NCBI GenBank assembly: GCA_018873245.2
Contig: JAEMBT020000006.1
Location: 3,939,855-4,003,854 of the forward strand
Source of the DNA: Archegozetes longisetosus
Lineage: Eukaryota; Arthropoda; Arachnida; Sarcoptiformes; Trhypochthoniidae
Reading direction: 5' to 3'
DNA length: 64,000 bases
Shown here in pieces: positions 45,275-59,087 of the stretch. The number at the start of each line of letters is the position of its first letter. Within the stretch, counting starts at the first letter, position 1. Below the pieces are notes generated by a model. That model saw nothing but the letters and a program-made list of their open reading frames with translations, made no database searches and was not told the DNA's origin. The position numbers were made by a program, and so were the translations under genes.

Positions 45275-47092
45275 ATAAAACATTCATTATTAAATTATTA
45301 ATACAATCTCTATACGTGAGAAAATTCTGTCATATTTTGAATGAATTTCGCATTAGATCACAAAATACTCTAAATTATAAAGTTATTTTACTCCCAAAAT
45401 TGTATGTTATATAATGCGAAGTCATTATGAAAATTAAGTTGAAAAAATGAACTTTTTACTTAAATAAATATGAACAAAACTTAATTAAGCTGTAATATTT
45501 TGTTTGTTGAATAGCATTTTTATTAGAGTGGATTTGAGCTAAAAATGAATAAAATATGCTTTTCTTGAACAAGTAAATTGCAATAATTTTCCAGTGTCAA
45601 TAAGATTACAATTTTTTTTATTTCCGGGATCAATATACACTTGTTCTTAAAGAAAACGATTCATTTAGTATTTTGTTTTCAGAGCTCTGAAGGTAAATTG
45701 TCAAAATTGTCAAAACTTGATGAATTGGGCGAAATACTTAAATTATTTTGGTACTAGTTTCACTGCTCTAATCTCCAATGGTCTTAGGGAATTAATATCA
45801 TTCATAAACATTAAACATTTATGTGGTAATTTGAGGTACTGAAATTTAATACAAATTCTATGATAAAATATCAAATTAATAAAAGATAATTAAGTAAGAG
45901 AAAAATAATTTTGCAAAGACTTTTCAAAATCAATTGTTATAATATTAAATTGCCTAAAGATAGTAAAGTATAATGATATTCGACATTTTTTTGTAAATAT
46001 AATCACTTTAAATTCTGGTAAACTCTGTGTTTACAATAGATCTTTTTTAATCGTTATTTTCTTAGCTTAAGGTATGTTTAGCCTCATCATTAATAATAAA
46101 TGCATATAAGTCACTAAAGTGAGTTATATTTTATTAAGTCTTGTGAAATCATGAATGTCATTAATTTACGTTTATCATGTGATTAAGCTTTCACTCATTT
46201 CTGAAAATTGAAGATTTCAAAAAGTGATGTTTTGATAAATGCCTATTAATATATCGATTACTACTCCATATCAAAAATAATATTGAGATAAATGGCGGTT
46301 GCTGCTAATGCCTACCTCATGCTCAAAATTATTCAACATTAAGCATCATCTGGTTAAGGCATTCAAAGAGAGCATAAAATTGTTACCCAAAATATTTGCT
46401 AATCTGTCTTCAAGCCAGCTAGACCAATAATAAGCGCTGTTTGCTTCTAGCCTGAGTTTGGAAATCTAAATGTGCTATAACAGTTATATAACAGATTTTA
46501 ATTCAAAAAATACATATAATGCTACCTCAAAACTCTGCCCTTAATTTTCATTGTTGATATAGAACTTCAGCCTTCGAAATATTTCATTAGGATGGTAATT
46601 AAGGCTTTTAAAATGTTTAGAAAGCTATACATTCTTAAAAAATTAAACATACTTTGAATAAATTATCTTATTAACGACTTCCATAATTAGGCAAAAACTA
46701 TTCAGATTTAGAGACTTTTTGAAAAGAACAATTGAAATAACAAAAAGTTTAAGTGAAAATATTAAAGTTATGAATATTTAGTTTATGAACAAATTGCAAT
46801 CTAACCACATATTAAACATTATTTATCTAATTAATAATGATTAACATAACCCACGACTTCTTCTTGAAAGTGAAAACGAATAAAAGGCTTAATTTACTTC
46901 AATTATTCCAACACTATGAGTAATTTCGAATTTTGTGCCAGAATAAATTAATCACATAATTAATTATTCTTATTTTTATACTCGATTGCCTCCAAATTTA
47001 TTCTCGTAATGACGTGTAAATATACTACAAATCCAGTGATTTATGACATTATGACATGAATATTAAAAGAATAGTTACGGTCGTGGGACATC
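45275..47092. other. Spacer between cuticle genes 2 and 3
   Basis: 3' region of gene 2, then AT-rich sequence without a supportable gene. The patch 46290-46480 is a little less AT-rich but has no lasting frame. Confidence 0.45.
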
Positions 47093-47100
47093 TATATAAA
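47093..47100 (+). promoter_or_regulatory. TATA box of cuticle gene 3
   Basis: TATATAAA, 131 bp before the start codon; a GC-richer stretch (gcttccgacgcacttgg) follows where transcription should begin. Confidence 0.7.
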
Positions 47101-47223
47101 CAGCTTCCGACGCACTTGGTAAAAAGTTTATTTTAAGTAATTAAGTGAGACGGTTGGATTCAATTTTTTCAACTCATAACTTTTTTTTATATCCCTGAAA
47201 AATAACCTTTACTTTCATTTGCA

Positions 47224-48016
47224 ATGATTAAAGTAAGTGAAATTGTATTTATACGTTAAGACCAAGTATTTTCTAGATATTTCTAACTGCAATCAGTTAA
47301 TTAGGTAGTTTGATTATGATTCAGAACTATCGTAACACTTATTGATATTTAAGTTTTTTTTATATTTTATATGTATCTTATTATGAAATTGATCGGTTCA
47401 CTTGAATCGAAAATATTAAATTTTCAAAGTATTGAGTGTTCTCCTTTCATAACCGATTATTATTTGAGCTATTTCACTTAATATCCAAAATTGTTTTTAA
47501 ATTTCAATTTACAGTCCCCAAAATTAATCATCATAAAATTATAAATCTTCTCCACAGATAATCATCTTCACATTTGTAGTTTTACTAAGCGTAAGTCAAG
47601 CTCAATATTATTATGGAGGTCCATATGGAGTTCAAGCATACGGCCGAGTAGGATATCTTAATCCATACCAGGCTCGATATATCGCTCAACCTCAATATAT
47701 AGCACAGCCTCGATATGTTGCACAACCTCAACTAGTGTCTAGAGTCCCAAATCGTTATGTAGAAGATGAAAGTCCGAAGCCATTCAGCTTCGCGTACAAC
47801 AATGCTGATGAATATGGAACACAAAACGCTCGAGAAGAAGTTGGAGATGGTACTGGAGCAGTGAGAGGGTCCTATAGTTATAGGGATCCAGCCGGTGTTT
47901 TTAGACAAGTCCAATATGTTGCTGATCAGGAAGGATTCAGAGCTGTAGTTGATACTAATGAGCCTGGAGTTGTTCCGCACAAACCAGCAGATGCTGTTTA
48001 CAATGTCCACAAATAA
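47224..48016 (+). CDS. RR-type cuticular protein 3 with YxAQP repeats
   Basis: Coding exons 47224-47232 (Met-Ile-Lys) and 47558-48016, giving 155 residues. Signal peptide MIKIIIFTFVVLLSVSQA is followed by a Tyr/Gly-rich linker (QYYYGGPYGVQAYGRVGY) and three tandem units RYIAQP, QYIAQP, RYVAQP. The chitin-binding core follows: KPFSFAYNNADEYGTQ, VRGSYSYRDPAGVFRQVQYV, GFRAVVDTNEPG, with the tail VPHKPADAVYNVHK. Tyr-rich low-complexity arms of cuticle proteins are often sites of cross-linking (family knowledge). The same three-codon first exon as genes 1 and 2 shows common ancestry. Poly(A) signal at 48191. Confidence 0.94.
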
Positions 48017-49102
48017 TTGTCTCCCATATTTGCTAGATAATTTTTATAACATTACATTTGCATATGCATAGGCTTCAAAAATCTGATATCTCAATTAATA
48101 TTAATCATTAAATTTACTTTGACAAAATGTTTCTGAATTTTCTTAATCATTTTTCACAGAAATTGTTATTAACAACTTTCTATATTTGATAATAAAACGC
48201 ATTCATTAACTTTAATATTTCGTAGTTTATTTTAAAGATATTATATTGTGTGTACATCATCAAACTAATAATACTAATTTTGCGTACAGTATAAAAACAT
48301 TTGAATAATATTAATGGTTATAATAATAGACTTTAGTAATCATAAACTGTAATCATAAATTAACGGAATGTCAATATTTGCATACATAACATTGTAATAA
48401 TCAAATATATTATTTGAAAAACAATATTCTCCTCTTATTTACTATCTTTTAAAATAGAAGTATTGTACAGGAGCCCATTTATTATCATCATTACAATATA
48501 ACCACTTCAAGAACTTTAATAGTGGACAGGTTACCTGCTTTAGAATGAAAAAATATTAATTACAGTTCGTTTGATGTGTGCAAAAAATTTATAGCAATAT
48601 TGAGTCCAAATTAATCTATTGATAAATATTAATAGTGTTCGATTGTTCGACACAAATAATAGGTTATCCTTTAATTTAGTTGTTAAAAAGTAATCTAAGT
48701 CTAATTTAATGCTTTTATATTTACTTATAGTTCAAAATGAACAAATTACTTAAGTGCTAAAATTATCATCAAAATTACACTTAAAATCTGTCTGAGTCAA
48801 TTGTTTCAGGTTTCTATACAAGTCAAACAAAAAGTGAGAGAAATTTAGGTGATGAGAAACAAGAAATAAATTTAAAACCATTACAACTTTCAATCAGGAT
48901 TATTATAATAGCAGACGAGAGAAAAAGTAATCTTTCAAAAAATGTTCGTGCCTTCTATTATACTCATTGGTATACACTTTCTCGACATACAAAACAATAT
49001 ATGGGATGACGCACTCATTCTTACATCACGATTCATGATTGAAGTTAATGATTATTAAACAGCCAGAAGAATGAAAAAATTGAAAATTGCTTTTCAAGTT
49101 CA
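48017..49102. other. Spacer between cuticle genes 3 and 4
   Basis: 3' region of gene 3, then AT-rich sequence with no supportable gene. Confidence 0.5.
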
Positions 49103-49111
49103 TATATAAAG
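49103..49111 (+). promoter_or_regulatory. TATA box of cuticle gene 4
   Basis: TATATAAAG, 134 bp before the start codon. Confidence 0.7.
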
Positions 49112-49236
49112 CTTGAGTGTATCTCTTGTTCTTCGAATAATTGTTTGAGACTCAGTTGTGTTAAGACCTAAGGAGTTGAAAGTTTTTGCAACAGTTTTTT
49201 AGGTTTTCATCAGCTCATTCAATTTGGATTTTGAGA

Positions 49237-50181
49237 ATGCTTAACTTAAAGGTGAAACTTTTCCCTTGTTTTACTTCTTTAATCATATTAATTTGCTTAT
49301 GCTATGGAGTAGATTTTTAAAAATTATTCTAGAAATATGTGTCATGACATCAAACACCAAAGCGAGTCTTATTTTCATTTAATGTCCTGTAATTTATTAG
49401 AAAATTATCAAAAATTGTTATCAGTTTTTCTATGTATTCGATCTTCAAGAGAAATAAGTTTGAAAGTTTTATTATTTTCATGTTCATGATGGTTAACTCC
49501 ATGAGAATTTTAATCTTCATAAAAATTTTTAAAAAGTCGTTTCTTATTTTTATGTTATTCAAGTCAAAAATTAAGATGAACATCAAGATAAGAAAGTAAA
49601 TTATGGAAAATAATTAGAATATCGTTTCCTTATACGCCAAAAACTGATAACTTTTTTTCTAATCAAAAATATTTCCATAGCCATAACTTTTTCATTTCTT
49701 ATAATTACAGTTTTTATTACTTATCGCACTCATGGTTGTGCTCATCAATGCCAGAGGATATCAGTCACCGATCAGTAGAGGTCGAGCCAAGGCTCGAGCC
49801 CCATATCAATCACCAGTGGCTTCAGCTTCATACCGAGCTCCAGTAGTTTCTTCATATTCTTCTTCTGCTTCTTCTTCTTCTTCCTCCTCTTCTTCAGGAT
49901 ATGCACGGCCTATACGTCAAGTACAACAGGAAGAACCCCGACCCGAGCCCTATAGCTTTACATATGATACAGTTGATGAATATGGAACAACTTTGACCAG
50001 AACCGAATCTGGAGACGCCAATGGAGTGGTAAGAGGCTCTTATCAATATAGAGATCCTGAAGGTATCTACAGAACTGTTGAATACACTGATGAAGGAAAC
50101 GGTTTCAGAGCTGTTGTACAAACTAATGAACCTGGAGTTGTATCTCACAAGCCTGCGGACGCTGAGTATATCAAACAGTAA
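49237..50181 (+). CDS. RR-type cuticular protein 4 with poly-Ser linker
   Basis: Coding exons 49237-49251 (MLNLK) and 49711-50181, giving 161 residues. Choosing the upstream short exon gives a proper signal peptide (MLNLKFLLLIALMVVLINA); the internal ATG at 49732 would truncate it. The linker has a basic part (SRGRAKARAPYQSP), then a Ser run of nine encoded by TCT/TCC repeats (49856-49895). The RR core is EPYSFTYDTVDEYGTTLTRT, VRGSYQYRDPEGIYRTVEYT, GFRAVVQTNEPG, with the tail VSHKPADAEYIKQ. Poly(A) signal AATAAA at 50470. The Ser-codon microsatellite may vary in length between individuals. Secreted cuticle component. Confidence 0.93.
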
Positions 50182-53100
50182 AGATTTTAAATGAGATAGA
50201 CGATTTTTAGATATCTCAAGCAGAAGAATTTCAGTGATTTGATGTTTTTTCAAGTTTTATTTGAAATTTCTGTACATAATGTGATTTTCTACATAAAATT
50301 ATAGATTTTTCTATTATATCTTTTTATAAATTAACTCATACCTTTTAATGATTTTAGATGCTTGTTTCTCATCTCAAATTTTCAAAAAATTCAATTGCGA
50401 TTTTACCTATTATTTAAAATTTTCAATTTTTATGCATCATATAGTTATAATTGTTTAAAAATTTTAATGAATAAATATTTTGTGATAGAAAAAATCATTT
50501 GAATAACTCTGACTTTATTCGGATAACCAAAGTTCTTCAGAGTCATTAAATTATAAATGTGTGATAATATGAAAGCACGTATGTTGAAAAACAAACTGAA
50601 TCTTTACATCACATTTGAATTAGTTCAGATTAAAATTTTTAATAATGAATTTATTAACATCTCAAACTAGTTGGTTTTATGACTGAATTTTTCTCAATTT
50701 AAAACTAGATGGATATTTTCTTCAGTAAGAAGTTTTCGCTTTCCAGATTTCTGAACTTTTTCAAATCAGTATATTAGTCTTCTTTACAAAAAAAAATTAT
50801 AAAATTCTTCCTAAGATTGTCGCTCATTAACGAGAGTTTTACGCAAAACTATTTGAAATGTATCGGAGATGTCCTCTTCTTTTCCTACTTAACACAACTG
50901 TAACTTGAACTTAGATTTCAAAGCTTGATGATGAATAAATAATTACAGTCTGCGAATCTTTACACTTTGATTTTTCCTCAATGATTATACTATTAAACTG
51001 TGATTTGTCTCGAATAAATTGGGTTATCTGTTAATTATAAGCATCTATGAGCCCACGATGTAATGATTGCATATTTAATGGACTTAAATCCATGTTCTGT
51101 ATATTATCACAAGTTGAATGAGAAAAACGACTCTATATCTCAATTGCTTAATAACTAACTTATCTATAAACATTCAAATCACATCTTCCCGTAAGAATCC
51201 TAGTCCTTGATTTTGGAATTTTTTCTTGAGTTCTCATCTCGTGCTTAGGATTTTCCGTAAAAATAAATAATTAAATAAACATATTTGCTGAACAAAATTT
51301 TTTTCAATATCTCACTTTACATACAGAGAAACCTATTTATCATACTGTAAAATTTTCAAATAAAATGAATACTTAAATAGAAAAAAATTTCCCTCTTTTT
51401 AAATAGGTTTGTATTGAAGTTAAGCTATAATAAAATGCTATTTAACAACAGAAAGAAAATCTCATTTAAATTTAAATTTTTTGCAGTAAAAAGTTTTATT
51501 GTTCTCTAAAGATAACGCCCTGAAAACTATTAGTGAAAGTATGCCTGAATGTTCAATGAAAGTGTTGCAGCTCTTTTAATTTAAGGTAAGTTTTTGACTG
51601 CACATGATGAAATTTCTAAATAGGCTCATATTTCCGGTTTGTATGCTATCTAACATCAAATCTTGTAGTAATAAGAAATAGTTATCAATTATTAGGTTAA
51701 ACTCGTTATTAGCTATTGAAAACAAACTATCAATCATTTGAAGAAAAGATTGAAAATCTTGTAACTAATTGTAAATTTAAATTTGAGAAGAGGAACAAAG
51801 GTATAATTTCATTTATAACGAGTACAATTGAATAATTAGTTGATGGAAGAGGATAATTGAGATGTGAAAAAATACTTAAAAGTTCTTTCATCAAGCTATT
51901 TGATTGTTTTGTTACAGTTCTTAATTTGAATAATTTTGCAATTGAAGTGCCGTCTTATGCAAAAAAAATTTAATTGCGACAAAACGCTAAAAATATAAAT
52001 GAAATAAAACAATTAGTAATAAATCACAGGAAGGGTTATGTAACAATTTTCTGCATGAAAACTATTTAGCTTTTGTAAAATAGGTTTGACTGTAATTAAT
52101 GTCATTCAAATTGTCTTTTCTATCATTGGCTGCTATTATTTGGTCGTAAGCCAAGGCTTTTTGCCTTTTATTCAAGTTCAAGTAATGTACAGATTTTATT
52201 ATATTTTCTAAAATATTTTCTGTCGCTTAATATACGATTCGTATTGAGCGAGCTGTGAAAGACATCATATCCTTGAGATTTGATAGAGAATATTGCGCTT
52301 ATCAAAACCCTATCATTTCGAATGCTATTATAAATTGTAAAATCATTTCTTAATTGATTTTTAGATTCAAGAAATAGGAAAAAACAATTTTCTTTATCTT
52401 TAAGCAATTAATTATGAATCCATCAAAACATTTTCATCAAATAAATTATAGGATTCGTAAAACGTTATCTCCTTCATAACATTATTAGTATTAAAAGTAG
52501 AATTCTTTAGGCATTGGGAAATCCTGAATAATTTACATGTTTATCAAAATTTTTATTTTGTTATGACTATTTCTATTGCTTGCAGTATGTTTATACAAAT
52601 TTTCATGAGTCTATATTTCATATAGTTTGCATATTATAGATCTTATGGTTTAAGTATATAATTAGAACTATGAAATAATATTTTAATAATCATAAAACTA
52701 CTCAATAGGCAGATCGTTAGAGAGAAAACTGTCAGTTTTCGACAAATTCTAAGCTTTCATTTACAGGAGTAGCCAAAGGCCGTTTTTAGGTTTTAAATGT
52801 GCTAGATCACAGAACATGATAGTTCTAATTTTACTACTTTCTCTTTCCATAGATAAACACAGGCTAAAATTGTCAAGTGATAAATTGAACAGACAGCAAC
52901 GTGAAGATATTTCTGCTTGTAATCATGTTATAAAGAATTTTGATTTAGCCGCTATCATTCGACATATGTTTAAGTTGATATTTAGTCAAGTCAAAACTAA
53001 AAATAAGTATCAGTATACAGCCTAACGTAAATTCTAGTAACAAAGTGATGGATTGAGTTGGATAATTTACGAAAAGAGAAGACATCAATTTTATAAATGA

Positions 53101-54986
53101 GTAAAAGTAGGAAGATAAATTTTCGAGCTATCGAGGGACTATCAATTTTAGAGAATAACTGTCATATATTTCTTGTATTTCATAATAATGCTTTTAAATT
53201 GCAAAAAACTGAATTGAATGTTATTTCTCAAAATATTTTATCTTATTGTTTAATCCACAAAATTTACAATTGATTTTACAATTGAATATGGGATGGATAC
53301 CTGCAATGAACTTTACTGACAAGTTATTGTGAAGTCTAAAAAATCTTACGTTCTTAATATTTTATTGAAACTTAATTATATTTTACAATCAGAGGATATT
53401 GTTTGTGAAAGCTTAAAATCAATATATCATCAAATAATTGCTAGTTTTGCGAACTTTCTCATCATGTATTCATGAAACCTCACGAATGCTTACTTTCGCT
53501 TCAGTCTAGTCATACATTCAATCATTTAAGTCATAAACTTTTTGTAAAAGAGTTCACTCAAGATGTGATACAAAGATATGCAAAGAAACTTTCTAAATAA
53601 TGGGTTTTCTTTGTTTTTCACAAAAGAAAAAGTTTTTATTACTTATATTCTAACACTTTCTGTATAGTTTAGAAGTATTTTCTCATTTGAAATCCGGAAA
53701 TTTCTTGTGCCATTGTCTCGAACGAGTATGACTTTTGAAACAAACATTTGTCTTATATTTGTAGAAATAATCATAGGATGAATAGGAAAATAGTTTAACC
53801 CACTTTTAAGGGAAGGATCACTACTTTAAGTGATAGTAAATCATGTTATTCCTGATGAATGATGACCTCAACGAGGAATAGTCGTGGATATTAACATTTT
53901 TTTCGAATAAATTACTTGTGCCTCTTGTTTCCAGTTTCTATTATGAGAAAAACAAATCCAATTTTGTCTGATCTGCATTTTTATTAGGCTTCAAATAACA
54001 GAGTTCAAATATTTTTCTCAGCAAAACTAAGCCAATTTTTTCAGATGCTAAGACTTCATGCATACCACTCAGCATAAAACTGTAAAACGTGTCAACTTCC
54101 TATAAAATATTAGATTAAAGCTTCTTCATTACTCTAGAAACTCGTTCCTAAACCTATCTTCAAAAAGAAAAAACAAATAAACTTTTAAAATTCAACTGTG
54201 TTGGTGAGATAGTTGAAAGATATTTTGATACAATTTAATTTAATTTTTTTCAAATACAGCTTTAATTTTCTCATTTAAATACCATAAATTTATATCAGTC
54301 TAGATTTTGAAAAGAATCAATAAATTAAATTTATCATCTATTTAATCATTTAAATCGAGTTCAGATATCAAATTTTCTCCTTGATTTTCTGATATATGTA
54401 CTCTCTCTTGCCAGCCATTTAGTTTTTTTTCAAAGTTGTGCACTTCAGACATTACTGTTTATTAATTTATATTCGTATTAAAGACTTATACCGGAACTTC
54501 CCATAAGAATAATATTCTCACTTTATGCTTTCTGTGAAGTTTTGAAAAATAATAAAAATTTGCTTATTTATGATTAAATATGGTCAACCTTTTCAGGCTA
54601 TCAGAACTGAACATTTTTCGAAAGATCTTGAATGCGTTTATTGTGAAAATTTTTTTATAAATAAATCGACAGCTAGTTTTCTAAATCTAACGAGAAAAAA
54701 TGATGAGCTTCTTTAAGTTAATTGAAGATACAAGAAACGATTTCGATTCAATGCTTTCAAATTTGTTTATTGTTTAACTATAATTTTCACATGAAAATGC
54801 TTTAATAACGATGCTCTTTTAGGATACACTCTTTCGTCACTGTACTCCTTAAAAGGTCTATAAAACTTATAATATTGACAAGTTTTTATCCGAGGTTTTG
54901 TGTGAAAACCTGGTAAGATTTTGAGGATTAGCTATTACTTCGTACTTTTAAATTGTATTGTAGTTTGAATGAAAATTAGCTACAGA
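50182..54986. other. Gene-poor AT-rich spacer
   Basis: After the gene 4 3' end, no supportable gene. Open frames here (for example near 52168-52407 and 52816-53025) are short and composition-driven. No clear repeats. Confidence 0.45.
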
Positions 54987-55577
54987 CAGTGTTGCCGATT
55001 TAAGTCTAGCATAAAGGCCAACTTTAAAAATTGCAAGAGTTCTTCCTCTGTTCTAGATTTAATTACATTATAATAGTCATTCTAATTTTTGATTTAATGA
55101 ATCTTGATCTCGTCTCGTTTAGTCTGGCATTTTTTTCAAAGTTTTGTTTTTCATACCTTCTCATCTCGTGGGAACTCTTATCTTAATCTTATAACTACTG
55201 ATCCTTTATCTTAAGATTAGGGCATATGATTTGCGTTAAATTATTTCAGATAGAAAGCATGAGTTTCATTACACTTTTACTCATTAATCATTACTATTAT
55301 TTCATTAAAATTGTAATTTTGATTAAAAAAACCAGTTTATTATTTGTAGTAGAAAAAATTTCGCTTAGCAAATTTTTGCGAACTCGTCTCTTATTAACTT
55401 TACGAAAAATTGATCCTGTCTTGTCTCACAAGACGAGATATTTCGAGATTCCGCTAGATTTTCCACGAGACTAGATCCCGTTTTCACAACTATATTCTAA
55501 GTTAAAATTAAATTTTTACTTGGGAAAGCTAAAAAAGGCTGGTTTTCGACCCAAAAGGCCGAAGAGCGGCAACTCTG
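54987..55577. mobile_element. hAT-type MITE
   Basis: Inverted ends CAGTGTTGCCG (left) and CAGAGTTGCCG (right, complement), the common hAT terminus CAGNGTTGCC. Flanking 8-mers GCTACAGA and GTTACGAA match at five of eight positions, so the duplication has decayed. It is 591 bp and non-coding; the 82-residue open frame inside lacks any transposase motif. Confidence 0.7.
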
Positions 55578-58463
55578 GTTACGAAGAAATAAATTCGAGA
55601 TAAGCATTTATATTATCATATTTCTTTATGTTTTAGTTTGGAAAGCAATGGTTTCATAAAACAAGTATTTGTATCAATGCCTTTGCTTAAAAATATAAAT
55701 TGTAGAAATTCACAAATAACAATGTAAAAATGACGAACAAATTCTATTCATAAACATGTGACTGTCCTGCAATTTCCAGAAAACTTCCCAAAAATTGTTG
55801 AAAAATCAAGAAATATCTCGTGGAGACCTGGTCACACTAGTATTTGAAATGTTTTGGGAATCGTTCGATCATTCAAGTATTAAAAACATTGTATAACTTC
55901 AGATTACTATTATCTGAAATGCATAACAATGCATATGTATAAAAGAGCTCAATTAAAAGTACATACTCTTGCTTGGACTCATTATTTTTTCGAAAAAATT
56001 GCATTCAAATGAACAATAAGGATAGAGATTTTAAGAGATAATACAATTCTAAAAATGAATTGAATGCTATAAGAGTGACTAACGAGGCCTTTACATTTAT
56101 TATTTAAACGAAACACTTTTCCCAGTCAATCAAAAATAAGAACGAAGTCTATACAATACTATCTTTTTCATAATACTTGATCAGCATTTTCTTTTAATAA
56201 AACCAATAAAATCGTTAAAGCCTCAACTAATAAACTCATGTAAGAAAGCATATATTCATGTTTTAGATTTAGAAGACAGGAAACGGGTTGATACTATAAT
56301 AGTTGATTACATATCATATTGTATTTTAAATAATTATGGTATAAAGTAGACTAAAACGATCAAAAATACAGGTTGTCATGTTAATTTGAAAACTAATACA
56401 GACAATTTAGTTATATTTAGACAGACAATTTAGACAATATAGATAATACAGAAAATTATCTTTTTAAATGCTCATGAAATGTGCCTATGTTAAATAATTA
56501 TAGGGGTAATGTGACCATAGCATATCTAAATATCATCGAATAATTTTATATTCACTTCATGTTATGAAAATGAATTCTTTTAAAGTATCAAGAGAATTAA
56601 TCATATGTCAACAAGTTTCATACTTGTTCTGAAACGGGATTGAAGCCTAATACTTAAAAAATTACAAAATTAACTGCTATATTCTAAGACAATATCTCGA
56701 GTAGATTCTCGCGTGCGAACTACCTGAAGGTCAGCCTGACACTTCAAGGTATAAACATAGCACAAATATATTCTGAGGTATTAGAGTTTCCTTTCCGACG
56801 GGTTTCTCGGAATACAAGAGTGTCTCTAAACCTTCCCTTGAGTGTTAGCTAGCCCTTAAGTATGCTCTTAGAATATGGCAATAAGATGCCATATCACTTT
56901 TGTAATCAGATTAAGATATGGATACTAAGAATAGATATAATAAAATCAGAGCAATAGATTCACTCGAGATCGATTAACGATACAAAATTACTGCTATCAG
57001 ATTTCTTGCAACTTGAGACTGGAGGAAAATATCGAGCTGGGAACAGAAAAATATTTTAGGGGAAACGCCAAAAACTAGAGATATAACTTGAATACTCGAT
57101 CAACTAAAGCTCTTAATAATTTCAATAACATAATGTAGACAAATAATGCAGAGATAGATTTTTGAAGATTGTCTTCGTTTTCCATGGTCCAGGAAAATTA
57201 ATATCTCTGAACACCACAAAAGTAAATCCTATCGCATAAAATGTTTATTCTCATGGGTAAAAATTTAATAAATTGCCTATTTACTCATATTATTATGCAT
57301 ATTTCTACCGAAAAATGTCCACTTTAGTCCGAGAAAAGATCCGATTAATGGAGAAACGCTTTCCAGTTTTGACATAGCTCTGGAGATCGGGTATAGAATC
57401 AAAATACTAGAGACTCCAGTCTAAAGTCAGAGATCTGGCAACCGTACTTATAATTCCAAATACATAAGTAAGCAATCTTTTTAGAACAAATATTGCCTTC
57501 AGTTTTCATACATTATGTTGCGAATTCTAACATAAATAGGCCAGTCAGGTTCAATAAGGTCTACCACTTGTTTTACCTCTTCCATGAAATTCAGTACTTG
57601 ATTATGTTTTGCGCCGATTTCAGGAATAATTCAATGATAGGGCTTGGGAACTTTATGAGAGGATATTGATATTAAAGATATTTAATAAAGATACTGCTCA
57701 TTTTATATGTGTGCATGATCGATTTTAAAAATTCATTTATTCTTTCAAGTTATATCGAGAAGCCAAGAAATGAATTTTAAGCTTAGAAAAGAATTAGAGA
57801 TCCAAATTAAATAATTTTTTCACGCTACAACTACGGAAATTCTCAGAATAATAATACTATGATACCTTGGTAGTACTATTAAGTACTTTGAAATTTCTTA
57901 AGGGATAAGAGACTAACTTTTTAGGGCTAAAATTTGTAAGAAAAACACCCACAGTTTCAAATTTCGCAAATGATAGATGAAACGCACAAAGTTTGAAAAG
58001 ATCTATTTTGTTTTAGAGGATAATTTCTATAAAGTCTGATATGAAAATGATCGCAACATGACTAAAGTTATGTTTATTAGTGATGCGATGTTTGTTAATA
58101 ATCATAGATTACACCTTAAGTTTACTTAGATTTTGGTTTTCAAATATTAATAGTCATTTAACAAACTTTTATTTCACTAAATTGAGGCTTAAAATGATTT
58201 TTACTAATGATCAGTAAAACCCTTAGGACACTTCAGAGTCCTTAATTGTACATTTGAGAAAAATTTCATAGCTTTTTATTAAGTTCATATTCATTAAACT
58301 CATAATTTTTCTAACAAAAATTTTCCTTAAAATGAAACTATTCACTGTTGAGACTTTGCCTTTGTTTATTTGTATGTTTGTAGTGCTTTTATATAGATTT
58401 AGTTAGTTATATTATAAAATACAATTTTTGGATCAAATAGTTTGGAGGTGCGACAAACCACTT
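55578..58463. other. Gene-poor spacer
   Basis: No gene supported. A region of slightly higher GC (56690-57060) contains no lasting frame. Confidence 0.45.
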
Positions 58464-59087
58464 CATGAGATAGGAAGATATTTGGCTTTGTTTTTTCTTG
58501 GAGCTAATTATACACCCGAAGAGATAGCTTTCGTGTTTGCAACAAGTGTTAATTGCATAAGATAATGGATAGATATATAGGAGAGAAAAGAGGAAACTGA
58601 GTAAAACAGGGCACCCGCGAAACCCAACTGTTGACTGAGATTTGATACATCACTTGCTGCTATCGAAACCATTTCAGTAAATTAAATCATACTAAAGAAT
58701 ATTTGCAAACTTTCCAAGTAGAACAATAATAAGTCATCGACTGTTATAGAATGAATTTTTTGCATGCGTTGGGAGAAAGAAAAGAATTACTAAGTGCTGG
58801 ACATCGAGCTCATAGACTACAATCCACTGAAAATCGTATAAACCTTGATCAAAGGCATAGAACAATATTTGTGGACGGGAGTAATTCTCAAACGGGCTTT
58901 GCTGTCCGCACACTAGTTCGGCACTCCATTAGGACTGCATTTGATGAGCTCAATATTAAAACTGTAGCAAATTCTGGTCATAGGTCTGAGGTTAGCCATT
59001 ATTGAAGCATGTCTTGAGATGCAGGAAACTTATAATTGTCAAAATGTGGTCAAATCTGTTCCTAAAAGACTTCAATACTTCAATTGA
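58464..59087 (+). pseudogene. Tc1-like transposase remnant, internally deleted
   Basis: This aligns with the enzyme at 33526-34569. EIGRYLALFFLGANYTPEEI corresponds to its helix-turn-helix. AGHRAHRLQSTENRI and TIFVDGSNSQTGFAVRTLVR correspond to the first-Asp region (VDG here against VDE there). EMQETYNCQNVVKSVPKRLQ corresponds to the C-terminus. About 115 residues holding the second Asp and the Glu are missing between 58995 and 58998. Several stops and frameshifts occur. It is an older copy of the same family. Confidence 0.75.

Noticed and set aside
55226..55474. 82-codon open frame inside the hAT-type MITE
   Set aside because: No BED or hAT dimerisation motif; the element is a non-coding MITE.
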